Part shown: one piece after another, positions 33,035-45,067 of the stretch | How positions within the stretch are numbered: position 1 is the first letter of the stretch | Layout: each line of letters begins with the position of its first letter | NCBI GenBank assembly: GCA_002221725.1 | Contig: NJFT01000117.1 | Span: forward strand, 56,519-120,518 | DNA from: Scedosporium boydii | Taxonomy: Eukaryota > Ascomycota > Sordariomycetes > Microascales > Microascaceae | Direction of reading: 5' to 3' | DNA: 64,000 bases | The notes under the pieces: model-generated | Told to the model about the DNA's origin: nothing | Databases searched by the model: none | The model's input: the letters and a program-made list of their open reading frames with translations, nothing else | Position numbers and translations under genes: made by a program

Positions 33035-34782
33035 TTAGTAAACGTAGAACACGGCCGTCTCATCATCACTTTGGCGAAGCTTCCTATTCCGCCTAATCAT
33101 AATCACCTTAGCCAACCACGCCAAAGCAGCAGTCGCAGCGCTAAACGCAGCACTACTCATCATGGCAATGATGTACCTCGGCCCGTCGCTCTTGGGCCAC
33201 AAGTACGGCGTCCACACGAAGCTGACGTTCATGACGGTAGTAACTATGCTGATAGCGACGGCCTTTTTCTCTTTCGTCTGCCCACACACGCTTCCGCACC
33301 ATCCGAGGATAAGGCTGTTCACTCCGTAGGTCCCAATGGTGAAGATCACCATGGCCACGTATCGGCCAGGTAGGTTCGGGGCCAGCGGAGCGGCGATGAA
33401 TCCGATAATGGCTATGGCCTTGGATATCGTGATGTGCCACGTCCGTTCGTTGAAGTATCCGGAAGACCAAGACACGGCGATGGTAACGGCGCCAGCGATA
33501 AGGTAAGGCGGGCATGTGAGAACCAGAGTTATGGTTTGCGAGAGGCCTAGCGTCTCCACGACGGTGGGGAACTAGAAGGGGCATCGTCTTAGCGTTTTAT
33601 CCTACAACGAAAAGAATAAAGCAACATTAAGGTGTGAGCAACCACTTACAAAGTTCTTGAAGCCATTTGCGGCAAGATGCATGTGGGCCATCAAAGCGAA
33701 GATCCACACCATTGGGTCTTGAACGGCTTGCATGAGGCCAGCCTTGGTACTAGTCTGGCCCTGGTTGGCGACGGTATCAAGCTCGATTCGATTGTAAGCG
33801 AGATCTCTTTCTTCCTGGGTAAGCCACTTGGTAGTCAAGGGGAAATCGGGAAGCACAAAGTATCCGATAAGGGCAATGCCAAAGGTGACGGTGCCTTGGA
33901 GTATGAACAGCCACTGCCAGCCAGCAAGGCCTAGATGATCCATGCCGTGGAAAACGCCAGCGGCTATCAACCCGGCGAAAGCTGTGGCGAGGACATTGCC
34001 AGTGTAGAGGATGGCGATGCGGGTGGCAACCTCCTTCCGGTTGTAGAAGATGGAGAGGATGTAGACGGCACCGGGGTAATACGGCGCTTCGGTCACGCCA
34101 AGGAAAAACCGAGTGACAAGGAGAGTGGTGTAGTTATGAGCCAAGGCTGTCAGTGCGCTAACTGTGGCCCACAGCATCATCATAATGCCCTTGTGTTAGG
34201 GATACATGTCAGAATCTGTCCTCATCCTCGAAGTGTTAAATGATTCTACGGGGTAGAACTGTCGACATACCATGTATCTGCTGGGTCGAGTTCGAGTGAG
34301 GAACATATTGGACGGAATTTGGCCAAGAATATAACCGACGAACAGAATCGAGACGCATGTTTGATACTCTGATTTTGGTGTTAGAAAATATATTTTGTGA
34401 GACTCTGGAGTGTTCTCTGTAAGGGATCATACGGGTGCTGGTTAAATTCAAGTCTTTTTCAAGATCGTCGAGGCGCGCAAGGGCGATGGCATTGCGATCA
34501 AGGTAGTTGAGCCAATACATGCTCCAGAGCATTGGCTAGAATCTCTGGTTAGCGGGCCGATTGCGAGACAGGTAACCTGAGGAAGAGGCTTACCATAATC
34601 CATCTATCTAACTTCTTCACAAGAGCAATTTCCTTGGGATCTGTCTTAGCATGAGCACCTGAATAGTCGACCTTGTCAACCTTGGGGACGGCTTTCTCTG
34701 GCTCGTCGTTGACAGTCTCCGTTCGGAAGATCTGTGGCTCCTCTCTCGCCTCAATGGCTTTGGGTTCTATCTGATTGGACAT
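33035..34782 (-). CDS. MFS transporter, allantoate-permease (ACS) type
   Basis: Five exons: 34594-34782, 34433-34535, 34271-34368, 33650-34189 and 33035-33571, with matching phases, giving 488 aa. A charged cytosolic N-terminus of about 60 residues precedes WIMPMLWSMYWLNYLDRNAIA, the typical first membrane segment of the anion:cation symporter family (Dal5/Tna1-like). FVGYILGQIPSN, TRFFLGVTEAPYYPG and FYNRKEVATR are family signatures. About 12 membrane segments are present. Relatives import allantoate, ureidosuccinate, nicotinate, vitamins or small peptides. The substrate cannot be fixed from sequence. Confidence 0.92.
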
Positions 34783-37700
34783 GATGGGCAAACCCCGGGA
34801 ATAGGAATTAAACACAATCTGACTGTTGGGGGAGTTGGTGAGACGGCCGAGTGCCACTGATACGCAAAACGCGGTATACGCACCATGCGATATAGGGCAT
34901 TCTGCAAGTCTCTTTCTCTGGGCCGATGCTGGTAATTATATATCTACCAGATCTAAACCAAGCATAATGTCTCACATCGGTGAATTTGCTTATCAACGAG
35001 ATCGGGGCATACGTATATTCTATGCAGTCTCACACCTCCGATGCGGTGAGCTAATGTGCTCTGAAAGAGGCAGTTCATTTGCTTCCTTTCCACCGTGATT
35101 GGCCAAACATCAAGAAACCAGCCTTGCATTAAGCTGATGCCAAGGCCAGTGAGACCTTTCCCCGCATCCCACCTCACACATACCGTCGGGGCACTATCCG
35201 CACCTACATGGTACAGAATCAGCCCAATCGGTACAAGTAAGACAAGGAAGAAATAGCGCCGAGAGGCTCCTGCAATGCAACAGGATTGCGAATGGACCAG
35301 GATATCGAGAACATTGCTTTCCTTGGGCTGCCGTCCTAATACCAAAACGAATAACGTCAGGTTTTTGGCATTAACATTGCCCGGAGAAACGAGAGATTAT
35401 GAGAGCATTTTCCTCAGCTTCTCTGGTAAATATTTCATGAAGTACCGCTGGAGCCGCATAGACTAATACGATGATGCATACAGTGTATAAGCAGTATCTC
35501 CGGGCGAGAAGATGTGGGTATATAGAAAAGAAAGAAAAAAAAAGTACAGGGGCCGAAGGGCAACAGTAACATTAGACAGGACATTGCGGAGAAAGTGCGG
35601 AGTAACTGAAGAGGGAGAAACCGACGTGCTTTGTCCCGGCGAAGGATTGCAGCATTCCAGGCTCGTCCGTGACCGGGAGACTTCGGCGTATTGTGATGTC
35701 GTCGAATGTCCTGGTCGTACTCTCGTTGTTGCTTTTGTGCCCAACCACTGTTATTTTTAGGCCCAGAGAATGCGTCTTGTCCGATGAGCTAACAAAAAAT
35801 CCAAGCTCGCCATTACAAATTACTTCATACTTCGTACACGTAGTGATAATTTACTTGTTGGGGCAGATCTTCTAATTAGCTCTGCAGTTGACCGACGATC
35901 CTTTTCGTGGCGGGTATTTTCTGGGTATTCTTTGGGTTAGGATTGCCAACAAGAGCCTAGCAGCGTCACATCTGGTGGACCCGAGTAGTACCCTGGCATC
36001 CGTACCCCACGAAACCTGAGCCGCTAGACCAACTCTTCCTGGTCGATCCTTGAGGAAGGTTATGCGCTTGGACCAGCCACATTCCAGATCAGGACCAAAC
36101 CTCCGCTTGACAGGGGCAGTGGTGAACTGCCCTGACCGACAGATGGAAGTCTGCTCTTACTTCGTACTTCATAAACACAAAGGGGACGAATAAATCCCGG
36201 GACCGTCCACCGAGAAACTCCGGGTCTTTTTTCTTGGCTTCTAGGTCTGGACTCAAGAACTCCCGTGGGGAAGACGTACCACTCGGTATTGGCACCTTGT
36301 TCCTTGTTAGGGCAAAAAAAAGTCCTCAATAACAAGGGGGGCGGCAACACCAGCGGCATTCGCACCTCGTGGTCCTACCCCGCATCTCGATCGTGGAGCT
36401 GGATCTTTTGTTTACTATGTACGATCCCTACTAAGCTTATATCAGTGCGTGGCATGCATGTAGCATATAGTTTAAGTGAGATTTCGGAGAAAATTTCCAT
36501 GCGCACTAGTTTCCCAGAACCGGGTACTTCAATGTTCTAGAAAACATCAATTCGTGCCGTGCCTCATACCGAATATATAGCAGATTTTGGATGGCAACTC
36601 GGTCAAAGGTGTTTTCTGTCCGATGCTCAGTCACTTCAGTGTTGATTGTATATACCGCATGGGCTCATGTCTTACGATCAACGGCTCTTTTATCTGAATT
36701 GTAGTCTGATTGATACTGGGAACTAGGGATATATGTCCTCATCTCCGCAGAAATGCAAGGTCACTTTCTGGGGGTGGGATTGGGATCTATGCTAGCCAGT
36801 CCCTAGGAGGAAGGAGAACAAGGGAGCTATTCCTATCCACTTATGACAGGTTCATCTCTAGCCTTGATGTTGCATTTTTCACCACTTGCCAAGCCCTACA
36901 AGTGGTACTGATCCTCGTTTCTGCAGAGAGGCGATGGCCAACAGGACAGTCTTGGTCGCGACAGGGACGTGGGTGCGGGTGGAATCGGATAAAAGCTGAT
37001 CTCGGTAGTGGTTTAGTGGTTTAATAGAGTTCAATGATGTGAATGCATTCGTAACAGAAAGCCCATCTCGTAACTTTACCGTGCGACGGGACATAGCTTC
37101 CAACTTTCGGGAGCTCAAGAGGAATATCGGTGCGGCTCTCCAATTTGTCGGCCGGCAAATATCTCGGACTGCGCGTGCGGCGTACTCTAGCCATGTCTCA
37201 AGGATTAGCTTTGTTACGCACTTAGCAGTCCCAACTTCTGAGACCATAAACTATGATGTTGGAAAAGCTTTCAATGCACTTCCGTTCAATTCTTGCTTTC
37301 TAGACACCCCCAGGGCTGAATCTCCCCTTGATTAGAGCTTCTTCCCGCCGTTTCTGAGTAAGAGTAGGGAGACAAGCATGAATGTTATCAAGCATATCTC
37401 TCGCGCGAACCTTGGGTGCTGGTATCTCACCAGCCAACACTATCAACGTAACAAAGAGCTGGAAGGATCAGATAGTATTCGAAGAGTCCTAGATACCTGA
37501 TCTAAGGAGCCTCCCTAATATCGCAATACCGTGAGCTGTTCGGTATGTAGGGCACCGCCGCGCCCGGGTGTAGAATCCCCTCAACGGGGCCTGCAGTAGT
37601 CGCTTTAGTAGACCCGTATTGTAAGCTGCCGTAGCCATGCCAATGTGCCCCATCCATCATTTCACAAGACATGAGACCTCCGTCGGCTGGTGTTGTTTAC

Positions 37701-38744
37701 TAGTGCCAAGACAGCATTGATGAAACCTTCCCCAATAATATGGGTTCATCGACGCGGGGTACAACATCCCCAGCAACGCCCAATGGAACGCCCCCGCCCG
37801 GAGGATTCGACATTAGCCTTCAAACTAGCACGGCATCGGAGTTACCCTGTCCGTCGTGTCCGAATCTTAAAATTGCCATTAGCTGGGCGTCCTGCAACAG
37901 TGTCACATCGGGATCACTGTCCCTACACAACTCGGGTGATGTCGGGTCTTTAGGCTGAAATTTTCGTAAGCTCGTCCTTGTACTGAATGAAGCTCGAGAT
38001 ATTTCGTGGCGCTGTAAAGTCCTAGTCCGTTGTTTTCTATCAGCCACGTATGTAATAGACGATCCCATCCCTAATTTACCCCAAGGCCGCAGTCTCCACA
38101 CTGCTTCTGAGCATGGCACAAACATATCACCCTTCAGGCATGTCCTCATTAGAGGAACGAGCGGCCTCAGGGAGCTTATCGTCACAGCAGTACAGTTATC
38201 GGACGGGCGGAAGAGCAGGAAACCAGGTGCGTGAGCGCTTTCTGTGTTCATGGCGCCCAAAAGGGGAGGGAGTGTGGATGTTTGAGGGCAGAACAGATAT
38301 GGCCGCACAACTGCGGCCGCACATGGCATGCCCGTGGGGCTCCGCATCAAACTTCTGTCTCGAACATCCCGTCCGCACCGTGGGATACACGTGGGCCCCC
38401 AGGGTATTCCTATGTCCTACGTCCCTCCTTGGTGGAGTACTCCGAGGTCTCTAACATCTCTACTGCGAGGTTTGCTCCAATAATTAAATGACAAGTTCGG
38501 ACAGGATAAAGCAGATAGATATAGACACACCCACCTCTCTCTAATAGAATGGCCAGTTTCTGTCATTGCCTGTTCTGTTCCACCACCGCAATCCGAGTGT
38601 GTAAGTGAAAGGAAGAACGGAGCAGGAGCATAAAAGACGAAGGGTTAGGGTTTGACTGGGATATGCTCCATGTTATCGCGTGTTAAAAGGCTTTAAATTT
38701 GACCCCAGTAAAACCACGTTGGGCAGGTGAAACCCCGGCAATAT
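34783..38744. other. Long intergenic stretch
   Basis: About 4 kb. Many short frames occur on both strands (the longest is 176 codons, 37820-38350 minus), none with motifs or clean splice continuations. I see no supportable gene. Confidence 0.45.
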
Positions 38745-41700
38745 CTACTCTACCGCCTTCCAACTAGGTTCAAGTTCAGCTATCATCAGAGTGAGTTGCT
38801 GAGCCTCCCTCATGATGCTCTGATACTTCCTCTCCAGCTCATTCACCTTGATCTGCTCAGCGGTTCCGTATGTCCCGGTCGCACTATCCCAGTACTTCGT
38901 CGGGGTAGACCAACTGTTGAACTGGATGTTGTTGCCGTTGTCCCTTATCCTCCAAACCGACTGCCACATCATAACATTCTGCGCTTCAGCCAGTAGATTC
39001 TTGTGTTTTTGAGACAGGTCTTGCAGCGGTGCACCGTACTGATCATAGATGGCCCGTCTGGACTTCGTAAAGTCGAGGAAACTTGCAAGATCATCCTTCT
39101 GAGATGCCTTGGCCCACTCGTCACACGTGCGGGTAGTGCCCAGGTGGCACGGTGTCGGTTCAGCCCGCGTCTCGCCATGGAGTACGCCCTGACTTGCCAT
39201 AGATGTGCCCACAACCCCCCCATGCCAGCACATAGGGCAGATTGTACACTCTTCCCACCCATACCAGGCCCCATCCGCCCTCCCTGCCATTCCTGGACAT
39301 TCTGGAAGACTTGCCACATTTCTTGCAAAGTCATCGAACATGCTAAAACTTCCTTTCTCAAGCGCCTCGAAGAGCTTATTAGCTAGCGCGATATAGCGCC
39401 GGTTGCACCCGATGGCGAATAAACTACAGTACTGCCGCGCCTCCGTCTTGGGCGGCTGGTCGATGCTCTGGAAGTACCCGCCCATACCCCACGTCTCGAT
39501 AATGCCGGCATAGCAGGCGCCGCATACGGCAAAGTCGTTGGCATCGCCGCGAAGCGTGTACCATGTCGAATTAGGCACGTCGAAGAGCACGCAGGGCGGT
39601 TCTTTGGTCAGCTTCTGCGCGGCGGTCAAGAAGCCGGAGAATCCTTCGCTGGTGTACTTTGCGGCGTTGAAGGCGAAAAACGTCGCATTGTGCCGGGTAA
39701 AGTAGCACGTCCATTTGTCGCCGAACTGGGGAGGTGGGAGGCTTACCTCCTTAAACTGCGAGCCGAAGGATTGGTACGCCACCCCCCAGCCCACGTAGCA
39801 TGATTCGCATATGGTGAAGTTTTCGATCGGGAAGACCGTAGTGAACATGCGCGGCGGGGATTCGGGATATTCCCAGTCTCTCTTGCAGCAGGGGAGTTCT
39901 CTGCAGCGGTTCATGGACGAGGCAAAGTCGGGCCAGCCATTAGGGTCGGAGGAGAAGTGCTTTAGGGAGTCGCGGCGGCCGTCGTTTCCGAGGGTGCACA
40001 TTGGGCTGCAGGATGAGGAAGGTGCGGTGCTAATCTCGAACTTGACAGTGAATTTGGAAGCCAGTAGATAGTCTTCGTAGCATGCGCCACAGAAGCGGCC
40101 ATCTGGTATCGACCCGTCGGCAGCAGTGTACCACTTATGCTGCTTCCCCACTTTGTCTGCTTCATATCCCACACACTCAGGGATCTGGGCTCGGGACCTT
40201 ACGAATGCTCTCAGGGGCTCAATGGCTCCTTCTCTCAAGACCTGGGGCCAGAAGGCATCAACAATGCGCGGGAGAGCGAAACGACATTTAGTTTCGATAC
40301 CACGCGGCATCGTAACTTTTTCAAACTCGTGGGCGAACGGCGAGTTTTGTACGTGATCGACATAGCATCTGCCGCACGCAGTGAGACACTTCTCAGTTCG
40401 GTCCCGGTACCAGACCGTCTCGTACATCGTGGCGGCTGGGCACCAGGGCGGAATTTCGCTTGGGGGCCCGTCCAAGGACCTGAGGGTGGGAGTTGCAGGA
40501 GCATATATGGATTGCGACGCTGAAGGCTCGATGGACGGAGTTGTAGTACTAGGGGTGGGCTGCGTTGCAGATGATCCCATAGATGTCCCATCTGGACTAG
40601 CATCGGACTGTGTCGCCGGAGGGTGAACCGACGCGCTCTCTTGACCATCATACGCCGGATACGCCTGATGCGTCTGATTCGTCTGATATGTTTGCGTTGG
40701 TTGAGACAATGATGTCTGATGCGTTTGATATGTCTGCGTCGGTTGCGATGATGCTGTCTGATACGTCTGGTACGCCTGGTGCGTCTGCGTTGGTTGCGAA
40801 GATGCTGTGTGGGAGTGTTTGGACAGTGCCGCCTGGCCAGCGATGGCGAGGCTCCCAAGTTTAGAGACTACAGATGACAATAGATCTCCACCCGTCGTAA
40901 CAGCCGTTTTAGGTGGTGGAGGCGGGTGTGGGACTGCCTGTACCGGGACTGCGTGGATCGGAACTGCTTGTACAGGAACTGCCTGCACCGGAACTGCTTG
41001 TGATTGTTGAGGGATACCTTGAGGCGGCGGATGTACCTGATTAGGTTGCGGTGTTTCAGGTATTGGAGAATAGGTATACGCAGTATAAGTAGCAGGCAAC
41101 GATGGAGACTGTGCGGCATATGCAGAAGAGCTAGTTCCAGCTTGCTGGGGTTGGGGAGGAGCCAGTTGCTGCCCTGCTTGGTGATATGCTGGCTGTGGAT
41201 ATCCGGGCGTTGAATAAGTAGGTGTATAGGATGTTGTTGAATGGGTCGTATATTGAGTTTCCTGATGGGTTGACGCCGGTCCATTCGGCGGCGGCTGATT
41301 TACGGCAACCGGTGTAGGGTGAGGAGCATAGTATCCAGGAGTAGGTGGCGGATGGTAATTCGCAGTTGGGGCAGCCTGATGTCCGGCAGTGGAGGCAAAT
41401 TGGGCGGGCTGATATCCTACGGACGGTGCGCTCTGGGGGGCTTGGGGTACCTGATAATACCCAGGACTGACTCCTGGTTGAGAGGATTGGTATCCCGTCG
41501 CTGGTCCATACTGAGGCACCGGAGGTGGGGGCGGGTATGTCTGAGACGTTGCATAAGGAGTGTATGGAGCATACTGAGGCTGTTGCACCGGCGCCGAGCC
41601 ATACTGAGGGGCAGGAGGTGCCGACTGAGTCCCGTATTGAGGAGCGGGATATGCTGCCCCAGTGCTGTATTGAGAAACTGGAGTCCCTCCATACTGCGAC

Positions 41701-41771
41701 GCGGTGGGCGGCGGAGGATGCGTCTGCGGGTGTCCAGTCCCGTCACGGTCGGAGCTTGATTGGGCATACAT
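38745..41771 (-). CDS. Large P/Q/Y-rich protein with repeated CxxCY modules
   Basis: An intronless frame of 1008 aa from the ATG at 41771 (MYAQSSSDRDG). Residues 1 to about 430 are low complexity and rich in Pro, Gln, Tyr, Ser and Thr, with two short tandem repeats: a VPVQA-type six-residue repeat and a QTYQTHQ-type repeat. The C-terminal 550 residues are a folded, Cys-rich region with about five spaced modules centred on CGRCY, CGACY, CESCY, CGACY and CPMCW, roughly 80-110 residues apart. Each could bind a metal as a treble-clef-like unit. I recognise no named domain. A prion-like N-terminus with a metal-binding C-terminus would suit condensate or scaffold roles, but that is inference. Confidence 0.8.
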   Translation of the reverse strand: MYAQSSSDRDGTGHPQTHPPPPTASQYGGTPVSQYSTGAAYPAPQYGTQSAPPAPQYGSAPVQQPQYAPYTPYATSQTYPPPPPVPQYGPATGYQSSQPGVSPGYYQVPQAPQSAPSVGYQPAQFASTAGHQAAPTANYHPPPTPGYYAPHPTPVAVNQPPPNGPASTHQETQYTTHSTTSYTPTYSTPGYPQPAYHQAGQQLAPPQPQQAGTSSSAYAAQSPSLPATYTAYTYSPIPETPQPNQVHPPPQGIPQQSQAVPVQAVPVQAVPIHAVPVQAVPHPPPPPKTAVTTGGDLLSSVVSKLGSLAIAGQAALSKHSHTASSQPTQTHQAYQTYQTASSQPTQTYQTHQTSLSQPTQTYQTNQTHQAYPAYDGQESASVHPPATQSDASPDGTSMGSSATQPTPSTTTPSIEPSASQSIYAPATPTLRSLDGPPSEIPPWCPAATMYETVWYRDRTEKCLTACGRCYVDHVQNSPFAHEFEKVTMPRGIETKCRFALPRIVDAFWPQVLREGAIEPLRAFVRSRAQIPECVGYEADKVGKQHKWYTAADGSIPDGRFCGACYEDYLLASKFTVKFEISTAPSSSCSPMCTLGNDGRRDSLKHFSSDPNGWPDFASSMNRCRELPCCKRDWEYPESPPRMFTTVFPIENFTICESCYVGWGVAYQSFGSQFKEVSLPPPQFGDKWTCYFTRHNATFFAFNAAKYTSEGFSGFLTAAQKLTKEPPCVLFDVPNSTWYTLRGDANDFAVCGACYAGIIETWGMGGYFQSIDQPPKTEARQYCSLFAIGCNRRYIALANKLFEALEKGSFSMFDDFARNVASLPECPGMAGRADGAWYGWEECTICPMCWHGGVVGTSMASQGVLHGETRAEPTPCHLGTTRTCDEWAKASQKDDLASFLDFTKSRRAIYDQYGAPLQDLSQKHKNLLAEAQNVMMWQSVWRIRDNGNNIQFNSWSTPTKYWDSATGTYGTAEQIKVNELERKYQSIMREAQQLTLMIAELEPSWKAVE

Positions 41772-42641
41772 TTTTACCTTGGGGGGCCAGGATTTCTCAA
41801 AGACAAAAACGACACTCATCGGCAGTTTAAACTTTAAAAACACCCAAGAAGAATGTCACTTGGCAGATCTGGGGTTCGACCCCCTTTCTACTTGTAGGTT
41901 TGACCCCTGACCCCTGATCTCGATCGCGCTTGTACACTTTGGGATAACGTCGCGAGCTGAGGGCGTGCGGCTGAAGACCGTTAATGCATCTTTCAAATAG
42001 TCTGCTCGTCTGTGAGAGGTCCCGTGGGATCGGTGTAACCCTTCGCTTCGAAGACTTCCATTTCTGTTCCATCGATCACGCAGGTGACAGCAGTCAATCC
42101 ACTTCCACAATTACGACAGAATAGGCTACTTCGTATATCAGAGAGATCATAGCTCAAAGGCTAACTCTCTGAGCCACACCCTGGGGAAATAACATCGGAT
42201 GACGAGGCAGAATTGGAGGGCACGGACAAATAATGCTCCCTGCTCAAGAAATGGCCCAATGGATGAGGAGAGGCGGAATTGCAAGCGATGAAGAGGCCAA
42301 TCATTCTTAATCCAATTATTGTCCCTCCATATTGGTATTCATGTGAATGGTTGCGGCTCGCCGTGTTCACGGATGCTAAGGTGAAGGATGGTCTTGGCAA
42401 TACACGCTGATGAAATTGATGGGTGGCATTAATCCCTTGAGCCATTTAAGGTCCCCAAATGACTGCATCGTTATCCTTGCATCGGCTCGGGAGGGCCGGG
42501 ACCGATGCTCTTGAATGTCCCCCCCTCCCATTTACATTGTAAGGTAGTATGTGAAGATGCGTGAAAAGAGAATGGAGAGCACGGAGAAATCGATAGCTAC
42601 ATTATTTGTCAGGTGGATACACCTTGATGATGTCCCTTGAA
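41772..42641. other. Intergenic stretch
   Basis: About 870 bases between two minus-strand genes. Nothing recognised. Confidence 0.55.
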
Positions 42642-44038
42642 TTATATGAGTCTGCTATCAAATACCTCACCATCAACATAGTTTATCATCTTCTTGACCC
42701 AGTCCAGCTTGGTTCTGCCCTGCCCAAATGACATGCCCTTCGTAAGGACCTCCCGGTAATTATCGCCAGGATTTACCTTTCCAAGGACCCAGGGCCTCCT
42801 CGTTTCCACTCTATCCGGAACTGGGATACTACGACCGACAATGGCCTCCATACCCTGCCAGGCGAAGGTAACGGCCTCCTTAGCACCCGCCGGGATCCCA
42901 GCGTCATCAAGCATGCGGATCTTCACACCGGGAAGGTTCTCACGCATGTAGTCCGTAATGTTGGGGTTAAACGCGCCACCGCCACACATGAAGACCTCCT
43001 CGACCTGCTTGTCCTTGGGGCCATACCGACGCCAATGAGCGACAATGGCCTGCGCGGTTATACGGGTGACCGTGGCGACAACATCATCGGCAGACATGCC
43101 AAGAGCCGTAGCTTCAGCGATAAGCTTGTCGGCGAGTGTATCGCGGAAAACCTCTCTACCAGTAGTCTTGGGAGGATCCCAAGAGAAGTAGGGAACCGAG
43201 GCGATGAACTTGTCGACAAGTTCTTGGTTGACCTTTCCGCGCTTGCCCATGACGCCGTCCTTGTCGTATTCTTGCTCCCCATTCGTGTAGTGACGTACCA
43301 CCGCATCGATCAGGCAGTTCCCGGGGCCGGTGTCGAAGTCGTACGCAAACTCCGGCCCCTCGGGGGGGATGAAGCACACATTAGCGATGCCGCCAATATT
43401 CTGGCAGGCTCTAAGCTTTGTGGGGTGGTGGAGAAGAAGAGCATCGAAGAAGGCAATGAGGGGGGCGCCCTGCCGACCAGCCGACTGATCGGAGGCCCTG
43501 AAGTCAGTGACGGTTGTGACTCCCGTCCGGGCGGCAATGATGGTACCCTCGGCCATGGTCAAAGCTGACCTGGGAATTCCCGGAGTGGGCATGCTCTCCA
43601 ACCAAATGGTCTGGCCATGGGAACCAATCACGTCGATGGTTTTGATATCGACTCCATGCTGCTTACAGAACTTGATGGCGGCATCGGCGAAGATTTCGCC
43701 TAGCAAAACGTTGACTTCTGAAAGCTCGGATGCCGACGTCTTGTCGTGATAGATGATGTTGAGAACCCTCTTTTTGAGTTCGAGATCCATGGGCACTTCG
43801 CCGTATTTGAGGAGTTCAAAGTGCATGGGAGCTTCTGGAGTCTCCTGGCGGAAATGGCAAAGCACAATGTCTACTCCGTCCTATTTCCACAAGTTTAGAA
43901 AAGCCATAGCTATAGAATTGAGCACATTTATGGAGTGGAACTTACCATTGACGTTCCACTGTTCATGCCTAGTGCCAAAATATCGAGGGGTTTCCCATAG
44001 CCGGTGCCATTGGACATGGCAGCTCCGTTTGATGTCAT
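42642..44038 (-). CDS. AnmK-family anhydrosugar kinase (levoglucosan-kinase-like)
   Basis: Two exons, 43946-44038 and 42642-43880 (phase 0), give 443 aa. The AnmK signature [14 protein letters not shown] spans the junction. [23 protein letters not shown] and CGGGAFNP follow in order, as in sugar-kinase/actin-fold anhydro-N-acetylmuramic acid kinases. In yeasts and moulds this family includes levoglucosan kinase, which opens 1,6-anhydroglucose and phosphorylates it to glucose-6-phosphate. The length here is close to that enzyme. Ascomycetes lack peptidoglycan recycling, so levoglucosan or another 1,6-anhydrosugar is the likelier substrate. A divergent sugar porter gene lies 1 kb away. Confidence 0.92.
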
Positions 44039-45067
44039 GATAAACGTCTGAGTATTGTACAGATGATAGTCAAATCAATATCGCAATTGGGGGTCGTTCG
44101 GAATTAAGAAGAGTAAATAGGGTAGAATGTGGGAAGGAAAAGAAGTTGCATCTATGATTTTGACAGCAAAACACGGTAGAACATATCCCTAATTCCTCTG
44201 CGGATCGGGAACCCAGGCCTTCTTTTGGGCGACCGTCTTATATGCACGAATTCATGACTTCCTCTCGCCCCGCTGCAGTGTTCCAGCCCATTTTAACATG
44301 GGTAACCGGTCTTTTGGCATCCGCGTCACACGAGACACACCCAGTGTCACGGGACGGGCTAACAAGGTAAACCGCTTTACCGCTCTGTGTTCCTTTCCGC
44401 CGTGTCCATTCCAATATGAGGGACGGGGAACCAGAGTCTCGGTGTCGGTGTTGAGGATAAACGCCTACACGGCTATTTGGTGGCTTCCAGAATGCCTAAG
44501 CGGCTACACGGTTATGCGAGGGTGGCGATACCCACTTCGAATCTCCGAATGGGGACGGAGATCGGTCCATGGCCCAATCACGACTTAACATGGAGCACAC
44601 CGAACGGCCTAGTCAAACTTCTTTCTCCTGAGGATTACAAAAAGTGCAGCCACCGAACCCCATTGGGAAGTGGAGTACCCCATACCCCAGCTCCATTTCA
44701 GAAACATCTTTTCGGCAGCGAGAAAATCCGGGGGTGGGCTCATATCCCGCTCTGGGAGTTCATGCATGTCTCTAGAACAAGGCTTGACGGTCACAGGCTT
44801 GACGCCGACGCAAGATCTTCATCGGCTGGTAGGGCGAGCTGACTATATATTAAGGATTCTTCCACCCCCTCGTGCCTCGAGTAGCTCGGGTCTCCGATGT
44901 CTCACTTCGTCTCAACTTCATGAAGAGTTGGCTCATCGCCCCTTGTCCGAAACAATCATAATATTTCTCGTTATACGTTTCCCTCTCAGAAATTTCATTG
45001 GCTTTAGTCCTTCGACGAAGGCCCTCGGTTTAACGTCAACCCCCTCCGCGACGGCGCGTAATATGCA
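44039..45067. promoter_or_regulatory. Divergent promoter region, kinase and sugar porter
   Basis: About 1 kb between the divergent start codons of the AnmK-like kinase and the sugar porter. No individual site can be assigned. A T-arm-like sequence near 44550 does not fold into a tRNA. Confidence 0.4.

Noticed and set aside
44430..44570. Possible tRNA near a TTCGAATCT sequence
   Set aside because: No pairing acceptor or anticodon stem could be drawn.
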